Assembly: GCA_023623095.1 (NCBI GenBank)
Contig: JAMNXX010000282.1
Span: forward strand, 1-12,114
Source: Bacillota bacterium
GTDB taxonomy: Bacteria > Bacillota > Clostridia > Peptostreptococcales > Thermotaleaceae
Direction of reading: 5' to 3'
DNA length: 12,114 nt
Of this stretch, positions 1-6,244 are shown piece after piece. The translations under genes and the position numbers were made by a program. Under the pieces are notes generated by a model, which had not been told where the DNA came from, ran no database searches, and was given only the letters and a program-made list of their open reading frames with translations. Positions within the stretch are counted from its first letter, which is position 1. Each line of letters starts with the position of its first letter.

Positions 1-711
1 ATACCCAAAAAGTTCCGATTCAATTAAGTTTTCCGGGATAGCTCCACAGTTGATTTTAATAAATTGTTTGTTCTTTCTGGAACTATTTTTATGGATAAAC
101 TTTGCCACCTCTTCTTTTCCGACACCTGTTTCCCCTAATAACAAAACAGTCGTTTCAACTTTTGCAACTCTCTTTGCCATCTGCATCAGTTCCAACATCT
201 TTTTATCATTCATGACCAAATCTGTTGTATCGAGTATCTGCAAACGCATTTCTTCTATTTCAGAATAATATTTTTCCGCCAATTCTTTGTTTTTTTCCAG
301 CTGTTCCTTTAAACTCCAAAGTTCTGTCATATCTCTAACATTGGTAACGACCATAACGATTTCATCATTATCGTCAAAAATCGGCGTACTCGTCACCAGC
401 ACTTTTTTTCCTGTATTAAATTGTTGTTGAATCGTTGTTACCTTTTTATTTTTTAACACCATCAATGTTGCGGACTCTGAAATATGCCCTTCTTTTTCTA
501 AATCAGCCATATTTCTCCCTAATAGTTCTTCTCGCTTCAAACCACTGATTCTTTCATAAGATTTATTTACCTTTAGCGTATTTGCTTTTCCATCCGTAAT
601 ATAAATTCCATCATAAGAAGATTCAATCACCGCATCTAATTTTTTGGCTAGATCACTGCTATCTTCTAAAAAATTTAACGTCCTTTTCTCCTTCGTTTTC
701 TTTCCTTTCAA
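1..711 (-). CDS. PAS-domain sigma-54-dependent transcriptional activator (5' part, truncated by window edge)
   Basis: The reading frame is open from position 711 to the window edge, giving 237 residues and no stop. After a lysine-rich start, residues about 17-130 look like a PAS sensor domain (YDGIYITDGK, then VTSTPIFDDN), followed by a predicted coiled linker (about 131-165). An AAA+ sigma-54-interaction domain then begins: Walker A GETGVGKE at 193-200, with NCGAIPENLIESELFGY at the edge. The GAFTGA loop, Walker B and helix-turn-helix lie outside the window. Proteins of this build (RocR/BkdR-like) sense a small molecule and hydrolyse ATP to open sigma-54 promoters, often for amino-acid or carbon catabolism; the target here is unknown. 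The start is a TTG at 709-711, chosen because TGAGGTGA (718-725) lies 6 nt upstream and no ATG is better placed. The gene follows hslO on the same strand but is separated from it by a terminator. Confidence 0.9.
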   Translation of the reverse strand, partial: MKGKKTKEKRTLNFLEDSSDLAKKLDAVIESSYDGIYITDGKANTLKVNKSYERISGLKREELLGRNMADLEKEGHISESATLMVLKNKKVTTIQQQFNTGKKVLVTSTPIFDDNDEIVMVVTNVRDMTELWSLKEQLEKNKELAEKYYSEIEEMRLQILDTTDLVMNDKKMLELMQMAKRVAKVETTVLLLGETGVGKEEVAKFIHKNSSRKNKQFIKINCGAIPENLIESELFGY

Positions 712-921
712 GAAGTTTCACCTCAATGATTTTATACCCATTTTTATATTTTCAATCTAGTTAATATTTTTATATTTCAGCAGTCCTAAAATTTGGAAGT
801 TTTTATTCTTATCTTGATAAGGAAACAAATATTTTATAATTTTATTTTCCCATATTCCTTCAATAATTACAAATATAAAATTATCATTTTGATCAATGAA
901 ATGTTTTCTTATTTTTATAAA

Positions 922-945
922 CAAAAAAACCGGTATACACCAGTT
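922..945 (-). terminator. Intrinsic terminator of hslO
   Basis: On the minus strand AACTGG and CCGGTT (one G-U pair) form a 6-bp stem around the loop TGTATA, followed directly by a run of T. It lies about 33 nt after the hslO stop. A run of T also follows the hairpin on the plus strand, so it might act in both directions. The rest of 712-977 is A+T-rich leader of the regulator gene, without a convincing promoter. Confidence 0.75.
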
Positions 946-977
946 TGTATATATTTTTAAGCAAGCGAAAGAAAAAC

Positions 978-1862
978 TTATTGCTGTGCTTCTCGATAAA
1001 GTCTTTCTAAATGTTCTTTATCAAAATGATATTTTGTATTACAAAAATGACAGATCAACTCCGCTCGGCCATCTTCTTCGATCATTTTTTGAAGTTCCTC
1101 TGCGCCTACGCTGATCAAAGCTTTTTCTAATCTCTCCTCTGAACAATCACAAACAAGGCGAACTTCCGTTTGTTCTAATATTTCGATATCGAACCCTTCT
1201 AGCACATTCTCTAAAATCTTTTTTCCATCTGCTTCATCTTGAATCATCGTTGTAATGGAAGGAATCTCAGAAAGTCTTTTCTCAAGCCTTTCAATGATTT
1301 TATTGTCCGCTTCAGGCATCAATTGCAGAATAAATCCTCCTGCCGCTTTCACGGTATAATCCCTGTCCACCAAGACCCCTAAACCTACCGCAGAAGGCTG
1401 CTGTTCAGAATATGCAAAATAGGCGGTGATATCTTCTGCAATTTCTCCGGACACCAAAGGAGCCTGCCCGATATAAGGCTCTTTTAGCCCCAGATCCTTG
1501 ATAACAACTATTTTACCGTTTTTTCCCACTGCTTTCCCAACATCTAGTTTTCCATCTTCTCTCAAAGGTAAGTCTACATAAGGCTCCGCTACATATCCTT
1601 TTACATTTCCCTTTGCATCTGCAACAGCCAAAATTTGTTTTAAGGGACCGTCTCCTGAAATCTGTATAGACAATTTATTTTTATCTCCTTTTAGCATAAG
1701 TCCCATCATTGCTGCTGCAGTAAGCGTCCTTCCCAATGCAGCCGTTGCAACAGGAGTTGTATCATGTATCTCTCTCGCCTCTTCCACCAATCCCGTCGTA
1801 ATCGCTACAAAGGCTCTGATATTTTTATTCCCTGCGATTGCTCGGAGAACATAATTCTGCAT
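978..1862 (-). CDS. hslO: Hsp33 redox-regulated molecular chaperone
   Basis: This 294-residue protein has the usual Hsp33 length and architecture. It has an N-terminal substrate-binding domain (MQNYVLRAIAGNKNIRAFVAITTG region) and a C-terminal zinc switch with Cys238-x-Cys240 (CDC) and Cys271-x-x-Cys274 (CHFC). In the family the four cysteines hold zinc when reduced. Oxidative unfolding with disulfide formation turns on an ATP-independent holdase that protects cytoplasmic proteins. All four cysteines are present, so it should be functional. The ATG is preceded by AGGAGG at 1872-1877, 9 nt away. It sits downstream of the cold-shock gene on the same strand, but a strong terminator lies between them, so it probably has its own promoter in 1863-1962; I could not identify a clear -35/-10 pair there. 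Confidence 0.96.
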   Translation of the reverse strand: MQNYVLRAIAGNKNIRAFVAITTGLVEEAREIHDTTPVATAALGRTLTAAAMMGLMLKGDKNKLSIQISGDGPLKQILAVADAKGNVKGYVAEPYVDLPLREDGKLDVGKAVGKNGKIVVIKDLGLKEPYIGQAPLVSGEIAEDITAYFAYSEQQPSAVGLGVLVDRDYTVKAAGGFILQLMPEADNKIIERLEKRLSEIPSITTMIQDEADGKKILENVLEGFDIEILEQTEVRLVCDCSEERLEKALISVGAEELQKMIEEDGRAELICHFCNTKYHFDKEHLERLYREAQQ

Positions 1863-1962
1863 ATTGATCTTCCTCCTACCTTAAAATCCTAGAATTATTT
1901 TTTGAATATAAAGTATTTGAACAATTCATCAGCTGCCTTTTTTGTTTTCAATAGAAACAATA

Positions 1963-1989
1963 AAAGCCCTGACTTCCAATCAGGGCTTT
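1963..1989 (-). terminator. Intrinsic terminator of the cold-shock gene
   Basis: A perfect 10-bp stem, AAAGCCCTGA with TCAGGGCTTT, encloses a 7-nt loop and is followed on the minus strand by TATTGTTT. It lies 27 nt after the cold-shock gene stop and isolates that gene from hslO. Confidence 0.85.
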
Positions 1990-2016
1990 GGTTTCGCTAC
2001 ACGTTTTATAAAAGCA

Positions 2017-2217
2017 TTATACTCTCACAACGTTGGTAGCTTGGGGTCCTTTTTCTCCTTGTACTACTTCAAATTCAACTTCCTGCCCTTCTTCCAACGT
2101 TTTGTATCCATCCATTTCGATAGCTGAGAAGTGCACAAAAACGTCTTCAGCGTTTTCCCGGGAGATAAATCCATACCCCTTTTCAGCGTTAAACCATTTT
2201 ACAATACCTTTTTCCAT
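2017..2217 (-). CDS. csp: Cold-shock domain protein (CspA/CspB family)
   Basis: This is a 66-residue single cold-shock domain starting [18 protein letters not shown], with the RNA-binding motifs KGYGFI (RNP1) and VFVHF (RNP2) and ending NVVRV. It binds single-stranded RNA/DNA and acts as an RNA chaperone in the cytoplasm. The frame can be extended 10 codons upstream, but the ATG at 2215-2217 is chosen because AGGAGG (2227-2232) lies 9 nt from it and because the shorter form matches the family length of 65-70 residues. It is monocistronic: a strong promoter at 2268-2297 and a terminator at 1963-1989. The predicted leader is only about 45 nt, much shorter than the long thermosensing leader of Escherichia coli cspA, so cold induction by that mechanism is not evident. 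It may be a constitutive paralogue. Confidence 0.95.
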   Translation of the reverse strand: MEKGIVKWFNAEKGYGFISRENAEDVFVHFSAIEMDGYKTLEEGQEVEFEVVQGEKGPQATNVVRV

Positions 2218-2267
2218 TAAAACAAGCCTCCTAACAATTTCATACATTAGTTACTTCTTACCGCTTC

Positions 2268-2297
2268 ATTCTATCACAGTTATCATACGATTGTCAA
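2268..2297 (-). promoter_or_regulatory. Sigma-A promoter of the cold-shock gene
   Basis: On the minus strand a perfect -35 TTGACA (2292-2297) is followed after 18 nt by -10 TAGAAT (2268-2273). The predicted transcription start is near 2261. It lies between the methyltransferase stop and the cold-shock start. Confidence 0.85.
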
Positions 2298-2329
2298 ACA
2301 AAATCTTAAAACGCTCTCTCGTCAAACCC

Positions 2330-3073
2330 TTAGGTTTTCTGGCAAACAAAACAAATGCGTTCGCTATCATAAGAAGGAGCTTGGAAAGTAAATGCCTCAA
2401 AGCTCTCCTTCTTTGTAAAATTTGCTGCATGCAGACAGTTCAATATTTCACTCTCATGATAAGCCCGTTGGCTATGGCTTTCCTGATATTTTTTATATCG
2501 ATCCCCCTCTTTAATAAAAAGAGTCAAATCAAAATCGCAGATGCATCGTTCTGCATCAAAATAATTTTCCCATATATATGAAACATCTTCATAATTTTCA
2601 GCATATGTATTATTCGCAAGGATCGTGGATAATTTATACCAGGAACTGATATCGAAAATAAACAGCCCCTTCTGCTTTAGATGGCGATAAACAGATTGAA
2701 AAAACAAAATCAATTCATCCTCACGGGTAATATAATTAACGCCATCGCATACACATAGGATCGCATCAAGTTCCGTAGGTAAAATCAGTTCTTTCATATC
2801 TTGCTGCAGATAAATCACATCCAAATTCATATCTTCTGCCTTTTCTCTCGCAACAAATAACATATCCTCGGAAATATCCACCCCAATGAGATTATACCCT
2901 CTTTGTGCTAAAATATTCGTAATACTTCCTGTCCCACACGCTATATCTGCAATATTTTGAGGTTTCCACTCATATCGCTCGAATATTTTTTCGATATAGG
3001 ACGCCCATGCAAAATAATCTACATCTTGCATCAGCACATCATATACCGATGCAAATGCACTGTAAGATTCCAT
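2330..3073 (-). CDS. Class I SAM-dependent methyltransferase, YqeM-like
   Basis: This is a 247-residue Rossmann-fold methyltransferase. The N-terminus YSAFASVYDVLMQDVDYFAWASYIEKI resembles Bacillus YqeM-type proteins. SAM-binding motif I is DIACGTG (43-49), followed by the acidic strand end GVDIS and a DM pair at motif II. The substrate is unknown; the YqeM family is largely uncharacterised. The frame reaches 27 codons further upstream, but the ATG at 3071-3073 is chosen because AGAAAGGAAG lies about 9 nt before it and a likely promoter (3111-3140) falls inside the longer version. It is transcribed divergently from cobB. No terminator is visible after the stop, where the csp promoter begins within about 33 nt, so some read-through into csp is possible. 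Confidence 0.85.
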   Translation of the reverse strand: MESYSAFASVYDVLMQDVDYFAWASYIEKIFERYEWKPQNIADIACGTGSITNILAQRGYNLIGVDISEDMLFVAREKAEDMNLDVIYLQQDMKELILPTELDAILCVCDGVNYITREDELILFFQSVYRHLKQKGLFIFDISSWYKLSTILANNTYAENYEDVSYIWENYFDAERCICDFDLTLFIKEGDRYKKYQESHSQRAYHESEILNCLHAANFTKKESFEAFTFQAPSYDSERICFVCQKT

Positions 3074-3110
3074 ATTTTTATCTTCCTTTCTAAAGGTTTT
3101 CGTATCATCC

Positions 3111-3140
3111 ATCTTAAAAATGTTAAAATAAGCGTGTAAA
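3111..3140 (-). promoter_or_regulatory. Possible promoter of the YqeM-like methyltransferase
   Basis: On the minus strand -35 TTTACA (3135-3140, 5 of 6) is followed after 18 nt by -10 TAAGAT (3111-3116, 4 of 6). The predicted start near 3104 supports translation from 3073. Confidence 0.4.
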
Positions 3141-3184
3141 AGAGTGGAAATCATTTTTTCAAAAGCCTCAATGCTTTCTTTTCC

Positions 3185-3213
3185 TTAAAAGATTTCCTTT
3201 TATATGCTATAAT
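3185..3213 (+). promoter_or_regulatory. Extended -10 promoter of cobB
   Basis: A perfect TATAAT (3208-3213) is preceded by TGC (extended -10 TGn); the -35 is a weaker TTAAAA (3185-3190) at 17 nt. The predicted start near 3220 is right at the ribosome binding site AAAGGAG (3221-3227), so the leader would be only about 16 nt. Confidence 0.75.
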
Positions 3214-3235
3214 AATCAGAAAAGGAGTGGTTTTT

Positions 3236-3961
3236 ATGAGCATTGAACGATTCAAATCCATCATAGAAAACAGCGATAATATCGTATTCTTTGGAGGAGC
3301 AGGTGTTTCCACCGAAAGTTCTATCCCTGACTTTCGCTCGGAAACCGGCTTATTTAAAACAAGCACCAATCGCTCTTACCCACCGGAAGTGATGTTAAGC
3401 CACAGCTTCTTTATGAAACACCCTGAAGACTTTTTCCGATTTCACAAAGAAAAAATGATCCATAAAGACGCAAAACCAAATCCTGCACATCATGCTTTGG
3501 CAAAACTCGAAAAGTTAGGAAAGCTCAAAGCCGTCATTACACAAAATATCGATGGCCTTCACCAAGCCGCAGGATCAAAAAATGTCTTGGAATTACATGG
3601 TTCTGTACATAGAAACTATTGTATGAAATGTAAGAAACGATTTGATCTCGATTACATTCTCAACAGCCCGGACATTGTTCCCAGATGCGATGCATGCGGC
3701 GGTATCGTAAGACCGGACGTCGTGTTATATGAAGAAGGATTGGATAGTCATGTTCTATCAAAGGCGGTTGATTATATTGAAAATGCCGATGTTTTAATTG
3801 TAGGAGGCACTTCCTTAGTGGTATATCCTGCCGCAGGGCTTGTGAACCATTATAGAGGAAATAAATTGATATTGATCAACAAATCAACTACTCCCTACGA
3901 TCGCTACGCTAGCCTCGTGATTTCCGACAGCATCGGAAAAGTATTCAGCAGCATCTTATAA
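3236..3961 (+). CDS. cobB: NAD-dependent protein deacylase, sirtuin (Sir2/CobB family)
   Basis: This 241-residue cytoplasmic sirtuin removes acetyl or other acyl groups from lysines, consuming NAD. It shows the NAD-binding GGAGVSTESSIPDFRS (20-35), the QNIDGLH motif (103-109), the catalytic His121 in ELHGS, and a Cys4 zinc site (Cys129/132 and Cys151/154). It also has the late motifs GGTSLVVYPAAGL and LINKST. The pattern resembles the bacterial class U enzymes (Thermotoga-like). The region where desuccinylases carry a Tyr-x-x-Arg pair reads FRFHKEKMIH, so I infer a deacetylase preference. The ATG at 3236 is chosen over an in-frame GTG at 3227 because AAAGGAG (3221-3227) is 8 nt from the ATG and overlaps the GTG. 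It is alone on its strand; its 3' end overlaps a possible minus-strand frame. Confidence 0.96.
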   Translation: MSIERFKSIIENSDNIVFFGGAGVSTESSIPDFRSETGLFKTSTNRSYPPEVMLSHSFFMKHPEDFFRFHKEKMIHKDAKPNPAHHALAKLEKLGKLKAVITQNIDGLHQAAGSKNVLELHGSVHRNYCMKCKKRFDLDYILNSPDIVPRCDACGGIVRPDVVLYEEGLDSHVLSKAVDYIENADVLIVGGTSLVVYPAAGLVNHYRGNKLILINKSTTPYDRYASLVISDSIGKVFSSIL

Positions 3962-4088
3962 TGGGCAAAAAATTCTCCTTTCTTGTCTTCAGGCGGGCAT
4001 TTATCGCATCCATATGATTTCTATCTGTCGGCACTGCGAAAAACTGTCCGCCATCTATTTTGTCTTTTCTCGTTCTTATATTATAAAT
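3945..4088 (-). other. Candidate small reading frame without a standard start codon
   Basis: On the minus strand a frame is open from the stop at 4113-4115 to TGA at 3945-3947. From about 4088 it reads IYNIRTRKDKIDGGQFF then AVPTDRNHMDAINARLKTRK and ENFLPIIRCC, 47 residues. The composition is protein-like (mixed charged and hydrophobic residues, varied codons), unlike the A+T-rich spacer around it. An AGGTGG sits upstream at 4105-4110, but only ATC (4089-4091) or ATT (4086-4088) lies at a usable distance; no ATG, GTG or TTG does. It may be a gene that lost its start, a relic, or chance. The end overlaps the last 17 nt of cobB on the other strand. I do not recognise the family. Confidence 0.3.
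3992..4052. repeat. Nested inverted repeats between cobB and the SASP gene
   Basis: An outer pair GGCGGGCA (3992-3999) and TGTCCGCC (4045-4052; G-U at one position) encloses an inner pair TCGCA (4004-4008) and TGCGA (4035-4039). It could be a cobB 3' end structure, an RNA element, or a by-product of the coding-like frame it overlaps. It is followed by TTTT-rich but not uninterrupted T sequence on the plus strand. Confidence 0.35.
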
Positions 4089-4170
4089 GATTTTCTTTTT
4101 AAAACCACCTTTCTAAACAAAAACAACTGCTCTTATTTTCTGCCGACTTATTCCTTGGTGTAGATAAAAT

Positions 4171-4208
4171 AAAAAAACAAAAGAGATAGATGATTTCTCT
4201 ATCCCTCT
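4171..4208 (-). terminator. Intrinsic terminator of the SASP gene
   Basis: On the minus strand AGAGGGATAG pairs with CTATCTCTTT (10 bp, two G-U) around a 9-nt loop, followed by TTGTTTTTTT. The first stem base overlaps the SASP stop codon, so the hairpin forms immediately at the end of the gene. Confidence 0.85.
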
Positions 4209-4419
4209 ATTGTTTCGCTTCTTCCTTCTTTTTAAGCTGCTTTTTTCTAACGGCAATCAATCCGCCAATGCGACCTGTTTCTTTTGCAGTAAGACCTCCC
4301 CAGCCTAGCTTTTCCACTTTATCCAGCAACCCCAATTCTTCTGCAATTTCAAGTTTCCATTTGTCTTCAATCGTTTCTATTTTCTTTTTTTTATTTTTCA
4401 TGCTATTTTTTTTAGACAT
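4207..4419 (-). CDS. Small acid-soluble spore protein, alpha/beta type (SspF-like)
   Basis: This 70-residue protein belongs to the SASP alpha/beta class, which coats DNA in the forespore and protects it from UV and chemical damage, then is degraded by the GPR protease at germination. The recognisable core is WKLEIAEELGLLDKVEKLGW followed by GGLTAKETGRIGGL. The E-IAEELG stretch corresponds to the usual GPR cleavage region. It has lysine-rich ends (KNKKKK near the N-terminus, KKKEEAKQ at the C-terminus). The ATG at 4417-4419 is used because AGGAGG (4427-4432) lies 7 nt upstream; a GTG two codons earlier overlaps the ribosome site spacing poorly. A consensus sigma-G promoter directly precedes it, which agrees with forespore-only expression. 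It resembles SspF/SspH-type variants more than the major SASPs. Confidence 0.9.
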   Translation of the reverse strand: MSKKNSMKNKKKKIETIEDKWKLEIAEELGLLDKVEKLGWGGLTAKETGRIGGLIAVRKKQLKKKEEAKQ

Positions 4420-4439
4420 GGACACCCCTCCTCTATAAA

Positions 4440-4469
4440 TAGTATGAGTAAGGGGCGCCTTCTTTATAC
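4440..4469 (-). promoter_or_regulatory. Sigma-G (forespore) promoter of the SASP gene
   Basis: On the minus strand GTATA (4465-4469) matches the sigma-G -35 consensus GHATR, and CATACTA (4440-4446) matches the -10 consensus CATNHTA at every position, with an 18-nt spacer. The predicted start near 4433 lies at the ribosome binding site, so the leader is very short. Confidence 0.8.
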
Positions 4470-4507
4470 TTTATTTTCCAATCAAAGTATTTATGTTTTA
4501 TTTTCCA

Positions 4508-4532
4508 GGCGCGCTTTTTTATTTTGCGAGCC
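4508..4532 (-). other. GC-rich hairpin after the thiamine operon
   Basis: On the minus strand GGCTCGC and GCGCGCC pair (6 of 7 positions, one T-C mismatch) around an 11-nt A-rich loop, 6 nt after the last gene's stop. No T-run follows, so it is a poor intrinsic terminator; it may stabilise the mRNA 3' end. The next clear terminator on this strand is the one after the SASP gene. Confidence 0.35.
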
Positions 4533-4538
4533 AGAACT

Positions 4539-4808
4539 TTATTCGCAGCCACATGTGTTGGATAATAAGATATGGATGGTAAATCGATTGTTTTGTTTAT
4601 CCATCCTATCATAAATATCCTGTATCAATTGAAATATAACTCTCCTTGCCCCTCGAACTGTCGTAGAGAACGTCCCAATTTCATATTCCACAGAGTAGCT
4701 TTGAATCAAATCCAATACCTGCTGGATCTCTTCCAGATAATTATTTGTCCCAATAGGAAAATAAGCTATCTGGCATGATGCTACTCTGTCTTTTTCCACA
4801 GTGCACAT
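4539..4808 (-). CDS. YkoF-like thiamine/HMP-binding domain protein
   Basis: This 89-residue protein has the pattern of a single YkoF domain: VASCQIAYFPIGTNNYLEEI, then YEIGTFSTTVRGARRVIFQL and IHILLSNTCGC. In Bacillus subtilis YkoF two such domains in one chain bind thiamine or its pyrimidine part; here a single domain is present, so it probably works as an oligomer. It is the last gene of the TPP-riboswitch operon and should be cytoplasmic, as there is no signal peptide. The ATG at 4806-4808 is chosen because GAGAGGCGG (4815-4823) lies 6 nt away. It then overlaps the methyltransferase gene by 28 nt, suggesting coupled translation. An upstream TTG-started extension of 16 codons lies wholly inside the methyltransferase gene and looks unlikely. 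Confidence 0.82.
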   Translation of the reverse strand: MCTVEKDRVASCQIAYFPIGTNNYLEEIQQVLDLIQSYSVEYEIGTFSTTVRGARRVIFQLIQDIYDRMDKQNNRFTIHILLSNTCGCE

Positions 4809-5458
4809 ATATATCCGCCTCTCTCCCGCGTTGAAAATTCTTTCTCTTTTTCCCAACTGATCTGTTCTTCCGGAATATCAGGAGGAATAAACAGGCATTC
4901 TCCGCTGTCCACAAGATGCTCCAAATCAAGATTTTTTAATTCTTCCAAAGTTTTAAAATGCGCATGTCGGAATACGCTATCCTTCTGAAAAGTTTCTGAT
5001 AAATATAGCTTTCCCCAATGGCTGTCTTTATGAATCGTCCCAATCAGCAATTGTCCATCTCGCTTTAAAACGCGATACATTTCTTTATACGCTTCTTGCG
5101 GTTTTTCAATAAATTCAAAAGCAGCCATGGAAAATACAGCATCGAATGTATGATCTTCAAATTGCAAATGATAGATATCCATCACCTGAAAATCGATATC
5201 CAAATTCATTTTTTGAGCCTTCTTTTTTGCTATTTCCAGCATTTCCTCCGAGATATCAATTCCGGTCACACGGCAGCCTGCTTGAGCAAGTTTTATGCTG
5301 AAATTTCCTGTCCCACAACCTGCATCCAGCACATGCATTCCTGGTTTTGGCTGAAATAGCGAAAATGCAAGCTTCGTCTCCACTTCATCTACAAATCTTC
5401 CTAATTTTGTTTCATACCACTGATCATATTCATTAGCAATCTTATCAAATACAGCCAT
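4781..5458 (-). CDS. UbiE-like SAM-dependent methyltransferase in the thiamine operon
   Basis: This 225-residue class I methyltransferase shows motif I VLDAGCGTG (43-51), the acidic ribose contact in GIDIS (Asp68), DFQVMDI at motif II and FDAVFSMAAFEFI at motif IV. It has no membrane segment. The C-terminal half (LYLSETFQKD, CLFIPPDIPEEQISW) is distinctive and probably makes the substrate pocket. It lies 15 nt after the ATPase gene and overlaps the YkoF-like gene by 28 nt, so it belongs to the TPP-controlled operon. The substrate is unknown. I recall UbiE-paralogue annotations beside thiamine-type ABC transporters in Desulfitobacterium but could not check this. It might modify or dispose of a salvaged thiamine fragment; that is inference. 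The ribosome site is weak (GGGAG about 11 nt away). Confidence 0.85.
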   Translation of the reverse strand: MAVFDKIANEYDQWYETKLGRFVDEVETKLAFSLFQPKPGMHVLDAGCGTGNFSIKLAQAGCRVTGIDISEEMLEIAKKKAQKMNLDIDFQVMDIYHLQFEDHTFDAVFSMAAFEFIEKPQEAYKEMYRVLKRDGQLLIGTIHKDSHWGKLYLSETFQKDSVFRHAHFKTLEELKNLDLEHLVDSGECLFIPPDIPEEQISWEKEKEFSTRERGGYICALWKKTE

Positions 5459-5473
5459 TCCGCGTTCAACTCC

Positions 5474-6244
5474 CTACAATATATTTAAAATCTTTTCTTT
5501 CAAACGATTAAAATCATCACGAACAAAACTTTGAGCATCCCGAGGCCTTGGAATATGGACATCAAAAGCTGCCTTCACTTGAGCCGGTCTTTGCGAAAGG
5601 ACATAAATTTTATCGGATAAAAAGATCGCTTCATCGATATCATGGGTAATAAAAAGAATGGAGGCATGTAATTTTTCCAACAATCCAAGCAGCCAATAAT
5701 GCATCTTTCTTTTCGTAATCGCATCCAATCCGCCAAAAGGCTCGTCCAAAAGCATAATATCGTTTGAAAACAAATAGGTCCTTAAAAGTGCCGCTCGTTG
5801 GCGCATTCCTCCTGAAAGCTGAAAGGGATAAGATTGTGCGAAATTTTCCAGGCCAAAAAGGGGCAAATATTGGCTCGCTTCCTTCCTCGATTCTTTTTTA
5901 GACATCCCTTTCAATACAAGGGGTATGGATACATTATCCAGCACGGTCTTCCAAGGCAGGAGCAAGTCCTTTTGATACATATAACTGACTCTGCCCGTCT
6001 TTCCTATATAATTTTCTCCTTCTATCAAGATCGTTCCTTCATCTGGCTTTAATAAGCCGGCAATGATATTAAACAAAGTACTTTTCCCGCAACCACTCGG
6101 ACCCAATACGCTTACAAATTGGTTTTCTTTCAGTTCCAAGGATATTCCATCCAGAACGCATAGATCACCAAAAAATTTTTTTACTTGAAGCACCTGAACT
6201 TTATTCGGGGAGCTGTTTAAGGGATTATTCCGGTAAAAACTCAT
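5474..6244 (-). CDS. thiZ: ABC transporter ATP-binding protein, thiamine-precursor (ThiZ-like)
   Basis: This is a 256-residue ABC ATPase of the nitrate/sulfonate/taurine (SsuB/TauB) and ThiZ type. It shows Walker [10 protein letters not shown] (48-56), the Q-loop YQKDLLLPW (Gln91), the signature LSGGMRQR (143-150), Walker B IMLLDEP with catalytic Glu167, the D-loop GGLD, and the switch His200 in FITHD. It powers import through the adjacent permease. The ATG at 6242-6244 is chosen, with AGAGGCG (6252-6258) 7 nt upstream; a TTG 8 codons earlier is less likely. It overlaps the end of the binding-protein gene by 20 nt. SsuB-type ATPases transport several substrates, so the thiamine assignment comes from the TPP riboswitch and neighbours rather than from the ATPase itself. 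Confidence 0.9.
   Translation of the reverse strand: MSFYRNNPLNSSPNKVQVLQVKKFFGDLCVLDGISLELKENQFVSVLGPSGCGKSTLFNIIAGLLKPDEGTILIEGENYIGKTGRVSYMYQKDLLLPWKTVLDNVSIPLVLKGMSKKESRKEASQYLPLFGLENFAQSYPFQLSGGMRQRAALLRTYLFSNDIMLLDEPFGGLDAITKRKMHYWLLGLLEKLHASILFITHDIDEAIFLSDKIYVLSQRPAQVKAAFDVHIPRPRDAQSFVRDDFNRLKEKILNIL

Noticed and set aside
814..840. Plus-strand TTGATA and TATAAT, 15 nt apart, with the hslO terminator hairpin and T-run about 100 nt downstream, suggesting a small RNA.
   Set aside because: The spacer is too short, the region is very A+T-rich, and nothing else supports a transcript; probably chance.
2033..2581. A 182-residue plus-strand frame opposite the cold-shock and methyltransferase genes.
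   Set aside because: It lies antisense to two well-supported genes, matches no recognisable domain, and has no ribosome site or promoter.
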